Shown here piece after piece: positions 16,060 to 24,362 of a stretch of 64,000 bases of DNA. A model generated the notes under the pieces. It did no database searches, was not told where the DNA came from, and saw only the letters and a list, made by a program, of their open reading frames with translations. The stretch is from Shuttleworthella satelles DSM 14600 (lineage in GTDB: Bacteria > Bacillota > Clostridia > Lachnospirales > Lachnospiraceae), in NCBI RefSeq assembly GCF_000160115.1, contig NZ_GG665866.1, positions 248,001 to 312,000 of the forward strand. Reading direction: 5' to 3'. The translations under genes were made by a program, and so were the position numbers. How positions within the stretch are numbered: the first letter of the stretch is position 1; each line of letters opens with the position of its first letter.

Positions 16060-17172
16060 TTCTTTGCTTGAATATACACTCTAAGTGCAACAATTAAAAA
16101 ATGACTCATAGCCTTGGTATAATGGTGTTTGCTAAGACATCCAAAATCCAAGGAGGAACTATGAGTCATTACAAACATCTTACACCAATTGAGAGAGAAA
16201 AGATATTTCTTCTCCACTCTCAGAATAAAACATTGACCTATATAGCCAAGACTATTCATCGTGATAAGTCAACAGTCTCCAGAGAAATAGCTCGCAACAG
16301 CTATAAGGGAGCTTATTCACCAAGTGTAGCTCATACTAAATATTTGAAACGTCGTACCAACTGCAAACCTAAACTCAAACTCTCTAATCCTAAAATATTC
16401 AAATATGTTAGAGATAAGTTTCTAAAATTAAAATGGTCACCTGAACAAATATGTGGTCGGCTAAAACTGGAGAAATCCGAGCGATATATCAGTTATGCAA
16501 CAATATATCGTGCTATATATTCTGGAATGTTTGACACTGACAAGGAACGTGCTTCGAATGGTAATCGTGGTGCCATCCGCAAACTTCGTCATCGTGGGAA
16601 ATCACGACATGCACAATGGTACATTGAAAAACGCGGGAAAATTCCAATCAGCAACAATATTTCAGATAGACCTAAGGAAGCTAATAACCGAATCCGCATA
16701 GGAGATTGGGAAGCCGATACGGTTATTGGCAAGAGAGGCGGGGCTTGCCTTGTTACTCTGGTTGACAGAAAGAGTCGTTTTCTTCTAAGTTCTAAAGCCA
16801 AGAAGAAAGATTCTGTGTCTGTAAGAGATACTATGATTTCCTGTCTTACAGGGCAACCTTGTCACTCAATTACACCTGATCGAGGCATGGAATTTGCGAA
16901 ACACGCTGAAATTTCCCTTGCACTCGAAAAGGTTAAATTTTATTTTCCGCTGCCACATCATCCTTGGCAACGAGGAACAAATGAAAATACAAATGGACTT
17001 CTTAGAGAGTATTTTCCTAAGAGTTACGACCTTGATGATGTGACAGAAGAATATATACAAAGCAAAGTGGATGAAATGAACAAACGACCACGAAAATGCC
17101 TTGGATTCAAAACACCCTATGAAGTCTATCATTCAATCGTGTTGCACTTAGCTTGACAATTCAAGCGAAAAA
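16060..17172 (+). mobile_element. IS30-family insertion sequence
   Basis: Terminal inverted repeats are visible. GCTTGAAT-8-TAAGTGCAACA begins at 16066 on the left, and the same pattern reads inward from 17167 on the right. Both are preceded outside by a T-rich stretch, so the exact end base is uncertain by several nucleotides. One intact transposase gene lies between. It separates the EXLDI-type gene from the integrase gene; its right end lies just before the integrase ribosome site. No longer target duplication is evident. Confidence 0.85.
16161..17156 (+). CDS. IS30-family transposase
   Basis: From the ATG at 16161 (MSHYKHLTPIEREKIFLL) the protein is 331 residues. AGGAGG before this ATG decides against the longer frame. 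The N-terminal helix-turn-helix is LTYIAKTIHRDKSTVSREIARN. The DDE integrase core shows the first Asp in IGDWEADTVIG, the second Asp in SITPDRGMEF and the Glu in GTNENTNGLLREYFPK. All three are present, so the enzyme looks active. Confidence 0.93.
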   Translation: MSHYKHLTPIEREKIFLLHSQNKTLTYIAKTIHRDKSTVSREIARNSYKGAYSPSVAHTKYLKRRTNCKPKLKLSNPKIFKYVRDKFLKLKWSPEQICGRLKLEKSERYISYATIYRAIYSGMFDTDKERASNGNRGAIRKLRHRGKSRHAQWYIEKRGKIPISNNISDRPKEANNRIRIGDWEADTVIGKRGGACLVTLVDRKSRFLLSSKAKKKDSVSVRDTMISCLTGQPCHSITPDRGMEFAKHAEISLALEKVKFYFPLPHHPWQRGTNENTNGLLREYFPKSYDLDDVTEEYIQSKVDEMNKRPRKCLGFKTPYEVYHSIVLHLA

Positions 17173-17187
17173 AAAAGGAGGTGCACT

Positions 17188-18204
17188 ATGGCCACAGCCA
17201 GGAAATTACCCTCAGGCAACTACAGAGTCCGAATTTATCAGTACACCGATCAGAGCGGGAAAAAGCACTATAAGTCATTTACGAGTAAAACAAAGAAGGA
17301 AGCAGAGCGAAAAGCAAGCATCTGGCAGACCTCAATCAGTCAATCTGCAGGCCGAATGACAATGGCAGAGGCGGCAGAGGCTTACATTGATGAGCGAAGG
17401 CCAGTACTCTCTCCCTCGACAATCCGGGGGTATGTAACTGCGTGTAAGCAGATTGAGCCAATTGAGGCTGTTCAGGTCAACGAAATTACACAGGGACAAA
17501 TCCAGTCTTTTATCTCTAGCTTTTCAAAAACTCATGCCCCAAAGACTACACACAATGTGCACGGCTTCATATCTGCCATAATGCGCCGCTTTCGGCCTGA
17601 TTTCAGTCTTTCTACTAAACTACCGCAGAAATCCCCGGACACGATCTACATACCCTCAGAATCGGATATACAGAGACTTCTCAAAGGCGCCGAGGATGAT
17701 CCCATCATGTACCGGGCGCTCTTATTGGCAGCTTACGGCCCCTTACGCCGATCCGAGATTTGCGCAGTGACAAGTAACGACCTCGAAGGGAACGTGTTAC
17801 ATGTCCACTCTGCCATCGTTGAGGACGAAAAAGGGCAGTGGCATGAAAAGCTGACGAAAACCAATGCCGGGGACAGGTATATATCTCTCCCTCAAAGTGT
17901 TACAAAGGCTATGCAGGGCATAAACGGGAAGTTGGTAGACATCTTTCCGAACGCACTACAAAGACGCTTTCTGCGGCTTCTTCGTGATACAGGCGTGACG
18001 CACATGCGTTTTCACTCTCTCCGGCACTTCTGCGCCTCTCAGCTTCATGCGCTTGGAATGCCAGACGCTTATATCATGCAGCGTGGTGGCTGGGAATCTG
18101 ATGGAGTTTTAAAAAGCATTTACCGCCATGCACTGACCGATTATGCAGCTTCAGAAAACGACCGAATTAACGTAGCTTTTGACGCCATGATTAAATATGT
18201 ATGA
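17188..18204 (+). CDS. Tyrosine recombinase (phage/ICE integrase)
   Basis: The 338-residue integrase has an N-terminal arm-binding domain (GNYRVRIYQYTDQSGKKHYKS, about 8-45), a core-binding domain (about 55-145) and a catalytic domain. The latter has Arg in AAYGPLRRSEI, a Lys beta-hairpin (KLTKTNAGDRYI), HSLRHF, GGWES in place of the usual H/W, and the nucleophile Tyr in IYRHAL. It is followed after 23 bases by a bidirectional terminator and then, after only four more bases, by the 3' end of a tRNA-Gly gene. That is the classic position for an integrase whose attB is the tRNA 3' end. Its GC is close to the host. The IS30 element lies directly upstream and may have removed its promoter. Confidence 0.9.
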   Translation: MATARKLPSGNYRVRIYQYTDQSGKKHYKSFTSKTKKEAERKASIWQTSISQSAGRMTMAEAAEAYIDERRPVLSPSTIRGYVTACKQIEPIEAVQVNEITQGQIQSFISSFSKTHAPKTTHNVHGFISAIMRRFRPDFSLSTKLPQKSPDTIYIPSESDIQRLLKGAEDDPIMYRALLLAAYGPLRRSEICAVTSNDLEGNVLHVHSAIVEDEKGQWHEKLTKTNAGDRYISLPQSVTKAMQGINGKLVDIFPNALQRRFLRLLRDTGVTHMRFHSLRHFCASQLHALGMPDAYIMQRGGWESDGVLKSIYRHALTDYAASENDRINVAFDAMIKYV

Positions 18205-18227
18205 CACGAGATATGACACGACATAGA

Positions 18228-18252
18228 AAAACCCGCTGTATAAGCGGGTTTT
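18228..18252. terminator. Bidirectional terminator between integrase and tRNA-Gly
   Basis: Perfect arms AAAACCCGCT / AGCGGGTTTT with a 5-base loop give a T-tract on both strands. It serves the plus-strand integrase and the minus-strand tRNA transcript. Confidence 0.85.
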
Positions 18253-18256
18253 AGAG

Positions 18257-18327
18257 AGCAAGATACGGGAGTCGAACCCGCCTCCTCAGCTTGGGAAGCT
18301 GATGTACTACCGATGTACTAATCCTGC
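18257..18327 (-). tRNA. tRNA-Gly (anticodon CCC)
   Basis: The 71-base cloverleaf has acceptor GCAGGAT/ATCTTGC (one G-U), D arm GTAC/GTAC with loop ATCGGTA, anticodon stem TCAGC/GCTGA with loop TTCCCAA (anticodon CCC), variable GGAG, and T arm GCGGG/CCCGT with TTCGACT. The discriminator is U and no CCA is encoded; CTC follows instead. The D stem GTAC is unusual for tRNA-Gly (GTTC/GAAC is common) but still pairs. A CCC isoacceptor is dispensable when a UCC isoacceptor exists, which suits use as an integration site. The 3' end faces the integrase. Confidence 0.85.
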
Positions 18328-18532
18328 ATGTCAATTGATAGGTACATTATACCCATTTGACATATTCACTGCAATCACAAAATAATCTTGCAAAAACCGT
18401 CTTGCAGCATCTTGCAAACCAAAGTGGAGTGAAACGCTTATTTCCACTCTGAAGGGCTCCAAGTGGATTCTGATTCCTGCTGCCTGCCAGCCGAACAATC
18501 CACCGAAAGGGGCAAAGGAGACCAGCTCCCCG

Positions 18533-18775
18533 TCAGCGATCCCTATGCCCAAAGATCAGCCGGCCGACCCAGATGACAACTACTGCCCCCACGACGCCGA
18601 CGACAATATGCCCCAGGAAAGAATAGGGCATGATGTCCAAGGCCCTGAAAATCCAGTTGCCGACTGCACCACCGACCAGACCCAGGATGATATTGCGAAT
18701 AATCCCTCCCTTAGAATCCATAATCAGCCCGGCCAGCCAACCGGAGATCGCTCCGACAAGAATACTTACCAACAT
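18533..18775 (-). CDS. GlsB/YeaQ/YmgE-family membrane protein
   Basis: From the ATG at 18775 (MLVSILVGAISGWLAG) the protein is 80 residues, the family length. A GAAGGG ribosome site supports this start over the longer frame. Three hydrophobic helices (about 2-20, 27-47, 54-73) carry the family's Gly pattern GWLAGLIM, IILGLVGGAVGNW and VVVGVVGAVVVIW. The family is called transglycosylase-associated/stress-response protein, but its biochemical role is unproven. The 5' leader lies in a degenerate 19-bp repeat array. The 200 bases between this gene and the tRNA gene hold nothing I can recognise. Confidence 0.85.
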   Translation of the reverse strand: MLVSILVGAISGWLAGLIMDSKGGIIRNIILGLVGGAVGNWIFRALDIMPYSFLGHIVVGVVGAVVVIWVGRLIFGHRDR

Positions 18776-18795
18776 ATTTTTTCCCTTCTTCCACT

Positions 18796-18928
18796 GAATC
18801 CACAGCCCAAAGTGGAATCCAAAATGCGACACTAAAACTACAGTACAACATCGAAACTATCGTACAAAACGAAAACTACAGCGCAAAATAGAATCCACAG
18901 TACAAAACCGAAACTACAGTACAACATA
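18796..18928. repeat. Degenerate 18-20 bp tandem repeat in the glsB leader
   Basis: Seven units starting at about 18796, 18815, 18834, 18853, 18871, 18891 and 18910 share a consensus close to GAAACTACAGTACAAAAC. Units differ by several bases, so the array is old. It covers the 5' leader of the GlsB-like gene on the minus strand. Spacing is too short and units too continuous for CRISPR. Confidence 0.7.
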
Positions 18929-18972
18929 ACGACCTGTGAGAAAGCTGTTTCCCCGCAGAGATTCAAGCGCAG

Positions 18973-19018
18973 GTCAAAAGTCATAGGTTTTACACGTCAA
19001 AAGTCATAAACTTTACAT
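18973..19018. repeat. 23-bp tandem duplication at the Nudix gene stop codon
   Basis: Two adjacent copies (18973-18995 and 18996-19018) begin GTCAAAAGTCATA and end TTTACA, with four internal differences. The second copy contains the Nudix stop codon. Confidence 0.7.
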
Positions 19019-19627
19019 GGCGCGAACCCGATCCAGGAAATTCTTCAGGATCCGCCCTGTCGCTCCCCAGATCAAATGCCGGCCAAAAAGGTAAAAGGGC
19101 ATAGACTGCCTTCTTCCCTGCCAGCGATACTCCTGTCCGATCATGTCTGTAAATCCCTCATCCGGGATGGGCTTCATGGCGATACTGTGCATGACAGGCT
19201 CTGCTGCCAGAAGTTCCTTCAATGACAGGACAAATACTTCAGCCACCTCATCTTTCGAATAGGTTCCCTGATAATCCTCCAGTTGAACCAAAAAAGCCCA
19301 CATGGGCGCTCCGCTGGGGCCAAGCGTCCCATCGATCTGAGTCAGGAGATGAATCTTGTCTCCAGAGATCAAAAGCTCCTCTTTTGTCTCCCGAAGAGCA
19401 GCTTCTGCGGGACTCTCCTTTCCCTCAATTCCACCGCCCGGAAAACAGATCTCACCGGGCTGGGTCTGCAGATCAGAGGAACGGACTTCAAAGAGAATTC
19501 CGGGGCCCTCCTCTGTCACAAGCAGGGGAACGGCCACCGAGGCCTCCCTCTCCTGTTCAAATCCAAGCAGCTTGGGCCGCTCCTTTGACCAGCAATCCAG
19601 GAAGCGATCCTGATTCCACTCTTTCAT
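19013..19627 (-). CDS. Nudix hydrolase, CoA pyrophosphatase-like
   Basis: The 204-residue protein has a full Nudix box, GGGIEGKESPAEAALRETKE followed by ELLIS, binding Mg2+ through the REtkEEL glutamates. Just before it, SSDLQTQPGEICFPGG matches the extra signature of the CoA/acyl-CoA diphosphatase subfamily (NudL type), which splits CoA into 4'-phosphopantetheine and 3',5'-ADP. The start follows GGAG at seven bases. It lies four bases after the DAHP synthase gene and is probably co-transcribed. Substrate assignment is by motif only. Confidence 0.85.
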   Translation of the reverse strand: MKEWNQDRFLDCWSKERPKLLGFEQEREASVAVPLLVTEEGPGILFEVRSSDLQTQPGEICFPGGGIEGKESPAEAALRETKEELLISGDKIHLLTQIDGTLGPSGAPMWAFLVQLEDYQGTYSKDEVAEVFVLSLKELLAAEPVMHSIAMKPIPDEGFTDMIGQEYRWQGRRQSMPFYLFGRHLIWGATGRILKNFLDRVRAM

Positions 19628-19631
19628 CTCG

Positions 19632-20672
19632 TCACTCCACCAGGTCTGCCAGCTCCATAATCAGTTTCTCTGTCTTATCCCAACCAAGGCAGGGATCCGT
19701 AATCGACTTGCCGTAGACGCCGCCGTCAATGCTCTGCGCCCCGTCCTCCAGATAGGACTCAATCATCAGTCCCTTGACCAGGCCGCGGATATCTGTATTG
19801 ACGTGACAGGAGTGCATGACGTCCTTGGCAATACGGATCTGCTCCAGGTATTTCTTGCCGGAGTTATTGTGGTTGCAGTCGACGATAATGGAAGGGTACT
19901 TGAGTTCCTCGTGCTCCTCATACAGATCAGCGACGCGGCGCAGCTCCTCATAGTGATAATTGGCGTGGTTCATCCCGAAGCGATCCACGTAACCGCGAAG
20001 AATGACATGGGCATAGGGATCCCCCTTGGTGCTCACCTCCCAGCCGCGGTACTGAAAATCATGCCCGTGCTGGGCTGCCACGATGGAATTCATCATGACG
20101 GAGAAGTCACCGGATGTAGGATTCTTCATCCCGACCGGGATTCCCAGACCGGAGGCCACCAGGCGGTGATGCTGATCTTCCACAGATCTGGCGCCGATCG
20201 CCACATAGCTGAGCAGGTCAGATAAATAGCGGTGATTCTCTGGATAGAGCATCTCCTCCGCGCAGGTAAAGCCTGTCTCCTCTATCACGTGCATATGCAT
20301 CTTTCGAATAGCAAGAATCCCTGCCAGCATGTCCTCCGGCTTATTGATATCCGGCTGATGCAACATACCCTTATAGCCGAGCCCGGTTGTCCTGGGCTTA
20401 TTGGTATAGACTCTTGGGATCATGAGAATCTTGTCAGCGACCCGATCCTGTACCTTCTTAAGGCGAACCATATAATCAAGGACGGCAGGCTCATTGTCCG
20501 CAGAACAGGGACCGATCACAAGCAGAAGCTTATTCTCCTCCCCGCGCAGAATCGCGGCGATCTCCTCGTCACGCTTCTCCTTATCCCTTGCCCTCCCCTC
20601 TGAAAGGGGAAATTCTTCCTTAACCTCCTTGGGAATAGGCAATTTCCTGCGGAAGTTCATATCCATATCCAT
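19632..20672 (-). CDS. aroF: 3-deoxy-D-arabino-heptulosonate-7-phosphate synthase (type I)
   Basis: This enzyme condenses phosphoenolpyruvate and erythrose-4-phosphate, the first step of the shikimate pathway. The 346-residue protein is of the AroF/G/H class: LLVIGPCSADNE (about 50-61), MIPRVYTNKPRTTGLGYKG, ARSVEDQHHRLVASG, MKNPTSGDFSVM, and IIVDCNHNNSGKKYLEQ with metal-binding residues. The ATG at 20672 follows AGGAG at eight bases and is preferred over the GTG at 20681. The paralogue type and feedback amino acid cannot be told, so the symbol is nominal. The 294-base upstream gap contains a 22-bp tandem repeat. Confidence 0.9.
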   Translation of the reverse strand: MDMDMNFRRKLPIPKEVKEEFPLSEGRARDKEKRDEEIAAILRGEENKLLLVIGPCSADNEPAVLDYMVRLKKVQDRVADKILMIPRVYTNKPRTTGLGYKGMLHQPDINKPEDMLAGILAIRKMHMHVIEETGFTCAEEMLYPENHRYLSDLLSYVAIGARSVEDQHHRLVASGLGIPVGMKNPTSGDFSVMMNSIVAAQHGHDFQYRGWEVSTKGDPYAHVILRGYVDRFGMNHANYHYEELRRVADLYEEHEELKYPSIIVDCNHNNSGKKYLEQIRIAKDVMHSCHVNTDIRGLVKGLMIESYLEDGAQSIDGGVYGKSITDPCLGWDKTEKLIMELADLVE

Positions 20673-20794
20673 CGTAATCACTCCTAGTTCTCTGCATTAC
20701 TCCTCGGGCTGTCCCGAAATCTCTCACAGTGTAACAGATATCGACCTGTCGTGCTATCCCGCTAAAAAGCGACGTCTCTTTCAGACCTCCAAAA

Positions 20795-20870
20795 CACCGT
20801 CTCTCAGACAAACTCACACCGTCTCTCAGACAAACTCACACCGTCCTCAGGCAAATTCACGCCGACTTCA
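20795..20870. repeat. 22-bp tandem repeat upstream of the DAHP synthase gene
   Basis: CACCGTCTCTCAGACAAACT+CA is perfectly repeated at 20795 and 20817. A diverged 21-base copy starts at 20839 and a short fragment at 20860. The array lies in the gap between the DAHP synthase start and the GH2 stop. The rest of the gap shows no gene. Confidence 0.8.
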
Positions 20871-20966
20871 TACATTCACAGATAACCCTATAACAGATGA
20901 CTTTCGTCGCTATCATTCATCTCATCTTTCATTATCTTGCATTCCTTCTATTGAAGAAAACCGATT

Positions 20967-22883
20967 TTAGCCGACGGATTTTTTATCTGATTTCGAGCAT
21001 GCCTCATGAAAGGCCTCCTGCAGATCGCCCGCTAAGGCCCGCATCAAATCCCTGTCCAGCTTGCAGACAGCCCTGTCATAGGTGAAAACCCCATTAATCT
21101 CCCCCTCCACATCGGAGATCTGGGTGTAAATGCTTCCCACCAGACCCTGCTGACGTATCGCCGGAAGGATGATATCCCGATAGAGTCTCTCAACTGCCTC
21201 CTGCAGCTCGGCGGGATTCTTCTTGTCCGATCCGTAGCCATAGCGCTTCTTTTGCATGCAATGCCCCTCCACTGCCAGGGTGTATCCCCCGCACTCGGAG
21301 AGAAAGAGCGGTTTATCCTTGGCTTGCAGGGTATAACTCCTGTGATAATTATGCTGGGAATCGAAGTCACTGAGCTTTTGCGCGTACCAGCCTGAAGTGG
21401 CGTCGACCAGACGCCCGGGGTCTTTTTCCTTGACCAGACGATAGAGACGATCCGCGTCATATTGCCCCCATCCCTCGTTGAAAATCGTGTAGCCGATGAT
21501 AGCGGGGTGATTGCGCAGCTGGTCGATCGTATCCGCCAGATGCTGTTCAAAGAAGGCTCGACGCTCGATCTCATCCTCCCCCGGCAGGCGCAGGGCGTTT
21601 GCCTCATCATCTGCCCGGTTCAGCTTGCCATAATTGGGCAGGGCCGTATCACGCATGAAATCATATTTACCGCTGTTGACCATATCCTGTAAAATCAGCA
21701 TGCCCATGGCATCACAGGCATAGTAGAAGCGTTCCGGCTCCAGCTTGATATGTTTTCTCAGGCAATTAAATCCCAGCTCCAGCGCTCCCTGGATATCCTC
21801 CAGATAAGCGCCGTTTGTCTCCGGCAGATAGATCCCCTGGGGCCAGTATCCCTGATCCAGGAGCCCGTGCAGATAGACGGGCTCTCCATTGCAGCAAATC
21901 TTTCCGCCCTCCATGCTGATGGTTCGAAGCCCCAGATAGGTCTCGATCTCATCCTCTCCAATCTCAAGGCGAAGACGATAGAGAAAGGGGTCTGCGGGCG
22001 ACCAGAGATGAGGCCGGGCAAAGTGTATTAAAATGGAACCATCAGAGCATTTTTCCTGGGATATACTCTCCCTTGCTTCCTCCTTGGATATACTCTCCCC
22101 GGTTTCCACCTTGGACATGCTCGTCTTGTCTTCCCCCTTGGATATACTTTTCCCCATCTTCACCCTTGATATGCTCTCCCCGGTTTCCTCGCGGGATACG
22201 GGCGCGAGCAGGTCTGCCCGGTCGATAGATATGATCTCTCCCGAAGCGTCATAGGCCCGGATCAAAGCGCTCTTTTGGTCCGAAAGGATCTCCAGCCGAT
22301 CCGCATGGCGCTCTGGAACCGCCTCCATCCAGACCTCCTGCCAGATACCGGAGACAGGCGTATACCACATGCCCTTGGGCTTCTTCGACTGTTTGCCATA
22401 TGGGTAGACGGGAGACAGAGAATCTGTCGCAATCACCTTTAGAACATTGTCCTCCTCCAGGGCGTCTGTGATATCGAAGCAAAAGGCCAGATAGCCTCCC
22501 CTGTGACTTCCCACCAGCTTTTCATTGAGGAAGATCAGGCAATATTGATCTACCGCCCCGAAATGAAGAAGAATACGCTTTTTTCTCATGGGAGAGGAAA
22601 AGGTCTTCGAATCTTCCTCCTCCGGCTTTTGCGGCGTGAGCGGGCAGGGAATCAAATCGCCCCTCCGATTGTGCCAGCCTAAGCGCAAAGGAAAATGCAG
22701 CTCATAAGAGAGGTCATCCCGGATCTCCCCCTCATAACCGCTTGCGGCCGCCTGGGGTGGAAAGGGCAGTCGAATGGGATTTCCGTCCAGCGTCCAGTCC
22801 TCATTCAAAATGCGATAATTATCCCGGATCATCTGGGGTCTCGGATACTTCATTCGCTCCAGGATTTCATTTTGATCTGTCAT
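20967..22883 (-). CDS. Glycoside hydrolase family 2 (beta-galactosidase/glucuronidase-like)
   Basis: From the ATG at 22883 (MTDQNEILERMKYPRPQMI; GAGGG ribosome site) the protein is 638 residues with no signal peptide. The order is a jelly-roll sugar-binding domain (ILLHFGAVDQYCLIFLNEKLVG, GGYLAFCFDIT), an immunoglobulin-like domain, and a TIM barrel. The barrel carries the acid/base Glu in IFNEGWGQYD and the nucleophile Glu in LFLSECGGYT; both are present. Between the second domain's strands (about residues 230-277) lies an insertion of about five 9-residue units (SKxExGESI) from a 27-bp DNA repeat. The substrate is not determinable; GH2 enzymes cleave beta-galactosides, glucuronides or mannosides. 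It sits beside a type-B carboxylesterase. Confidence 0.85.
   Translation of the reverse strand: MTDQNEILERMKYPRPQMIRDNYRILNEDWTLDGNPIRLPFPPQAAASGYEGEIRDDLSYELHFPLRLGWHNRRGDLIPCPLTPQKPEEEDSKTFSSPMRKKRILLHFGAVDQYCLIFLNEKLVGSHRGGYLAFCFDITDALEEDNVLKVIATDSLSPVYPYGKQSKKPKGMWYTPVSGIWQEVWMEAVPERHADRLEILSDQKSALIRAYDASGEIISIDRADLLAPVSREETGESISRVKMGKSISKGEDKTSMSKVETGESISKEEARESISQEKCSDGSILIHFARPHLWSPADPFLYRLRLEIGEDEIETYLGLRTISMEGGKICCNGEPVYLHGLLDQGYWPQGIYLPETNGAYLEDIQGALELGFNCLRKHIKLEPERFYYACDAMGMLILQDMVNSGKYDFMRDTALPNYGKLNRADDEANALRLPGEDEIERRAFFEQHLADTIDQLRNHPAIIGYTIFNEGWGQYDADRLYRLVKEKDPGRLVDATSGWYAQKLSDFDSQHNYHRSYTLQAKDKPLFLSECGGYTLAVEGHCMQKKRYGYGSDKKNPAELQEAVERLYRDIILPAIRQQGLVGSIYTQISDVEGEINGVFTYDRAVCKLDRDLMRALAGDLQEAFHEACSKSDKKSVG
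22059..22200 (-). repeat. 27-bp in-frame minisatellite inside the GH2 gene
   Basis: Units begin at 22059, 22086, 22113, 22140, 22167 and 22194, exactly 27 bases apart, with plus-strand core GGATATACTCTCCC. They encode about five diverged 9-residue repeats ending (E/K)SI. The frame is kept, so the enzyme is lengthened by about 45 residues rather than broken. Confidence 0.9.
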
Positions 22884-22931
22884 ATTCCCTCTCTCATCTC
22901 TCTCACGACATCCAATCATCTGCCGTCCGGC

Positions 22932-23015
22932 AAGCCGACACAGACAAGCCATCTTCCGCCGTGTGAGCCGTCACAGACAGGCCATTTGCTGCCATGTGAG
23001 CCATCACTAACAAGC
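22932..23015. repeat. 33-bp degenerate tandem repeat downstream of the carboxylesterase gene
   Basis: AGCC(G/A)-x-CAC units start at 22933, 22966 and 22999 with period 33 (shared CACAGACA-GCCAT and GCCxTGTG). About 2.5 copies fill the gap between the GH2 start and the carboxylesterase stop. Confidence 0.65.
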
Positions 23016-23024
23016 TCATCCGCC

Positions 23025-24353
23025 CTAGCCAAAGTCTCTGATACAGGGATCTTCCCTGCGATAGGGTTTCCAGTCATCAGAGCCGCAGCCCTCTCTGCCG
23101 TTCGGGTCTCCGTACTTGATGAAATTGCACCAGGCGCAGATCATAGCGTCGGAAATCTCGTAATCCCACTCCTCAAACGGTCTCCAGGACCTGGCTAAGG
23201 TCCCGAAAACATACCAGAGTTCCGCGGAATGAAATGCCCCTGCCCGATCTCCCGGCAGAGTCCGATTAAAGTAATAAATGTAGGTCTTCTGCTTAGAAGT
23301 CTCCTCCCGGGCCAAAGCCCAGTCAATACAACCCTGATAGAGCTTTCCTCCCGGGCGGCCGACGGCGCGCCTCCTGACCAGTATGTCATTGGCGTTGGAT
23401 CCCAGCAGGTAGGGGATATCCGCAATCCTTCCGGCGCGGATATTCTCATCATAGGTTCCGGGGAGTACATATTCGTCACACATAGGAGAGAAGGGAAGCC
23501 CCTTAATCTTACCGATCACCGTTTGCGTCTTCTTGCAGAGAACCTCCGCCGGCAATTCACGCATCTGACTCAGGCGATCACAGCGACAGGATCTCATCAG
23601 CATCTCCCCGATCCGACAGGCTTCTTCCCGATGCAAATCACGGGCCAGGCCATTGTTCACACCTCCGCCCGACTGCATAATCGCCCGGGCAAACAGTCCT
23701 CTTGCCAGAGGAGAATTACAGATGGTTTGAACACTCACTGCCCCGGCGCTCTGCCCGAAGACGGTCACCCGATCCGGATCCCCGCCGAAGGAGGCGATAT
23801 TCTCTTTCACCCAGCGCAAGGCGGCAATCTGATCCAGGATCCCGTAGTTTCCGGTCGTCTGCGCGGGATCCTCCAGGGCCAGCTGAGGCAGGGCAAGAAA
23901 GCCAAGGGGGCCAAGCCGGTAATTGATGGTGACTAAAATAACACCCCGCTTGGCAAACTCAGCTCCATCGAATTCAATCTCAGATCCGTAGCCTCCCAGG
24001 AAAGCGCCCCCGTGAATCCAGACAGCGACCGGATAGGCTCTATCTTCTGCCTTCTTCTTAACCGGAGTCCAGATATTTAAATACAGGCAGTCCTCAGACA
24101 TGGGAGGCAGAAACTCCGGATCGGCATAGAACTCCTTCTGATAGAATGCCTTGCCCTTTTGATTCTGCACTGCCCGATTCTGAAAAACCACTGCCTGCCG
24201 GATCCCTTCCCATGCTTTCGGAGGCTCCGGTCGCTTCCAGCGCAGATCTCCGACTGGAGGCCTTGCATATGGAACCCCGCGAAAAACCGCGTAGGACAGA
24301 GTCTCCTCTCCCTCCAGCAGCCCCTCATTCACTCTCACTTGTCTGGTGTTCAT
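23025..24353 (-). CDS. Type-B carboxylesterase
   Basis: The 442-residue serine esterase has the COesterase opening YAVFRGVPYARPPVGDLRW, the EDCLYLNIWTP segment, the oxyanion loop WIHGGAF, and the nucleophile elbow VTVFGQSAGAVSV. The length is near the short bacterial members (about 450-490), and FHSAELWYVFG near 370 carries the likely catalytic His. It has no signal peptide. It follows dtd after nine bases and lies upstream of the GH2 gene, so the three may be one transcript. The family acts on esters and sometimes on carbamates; the natural substrate is unknown. Confidence 0.88.
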   Translation of the reverse strand: MNTRQVRVNEGLLEGEETLSYAVFRGVPYARPPVGDLRWKRPEPPKAWEGIRQAVVFQNRAVQNQKGKAFYQKEFYADPEFLPPMSEDCLYLNIWTPVKKKAEDRAYPVAVWIHGGAFLGGYGSEIEFDGAEFAKRGVILVTINYRLGPLGFLALPQLALEDPAQTTGNYGILDQIAALRWVKENIASFGGDPDRVTVFGQSAGAVSVQTICNSPLARGLFARAIMQSGGGVNNGLARDLHREEACRIGEMLMRSCRCDRLSQMRELPAEVLCKKTQTVIGKIKGLPFSPMCDEYVLPGTYDENIRAGRIADIPYLLGSNANDILVRRRAVGRPGGKLYQGCIDWALAREETSKQKTYIYYFNRTLPGDRAGAFHSAELWYVFGTLARSWRPFEEWDYEISDAMICAWCNFIKYGDPNGREGCGSDDWKPYRREDPCIRDFG

Positions 24354-24362
24354 GGCTCTTCC

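Noticed and set aside
18331-18552. 73-codon minus frame next to tRNA-Gly
   Set aside because: It overlaps the GlsB-like gene end, has no ribosome site and no family features.
18796-18928. Possible CRISPR array
   Set aside because: Units of 18-20 bases follow one another without spacers and are degenerate; no cas genes are present. No CRISPR array was seen anywhere in the window.
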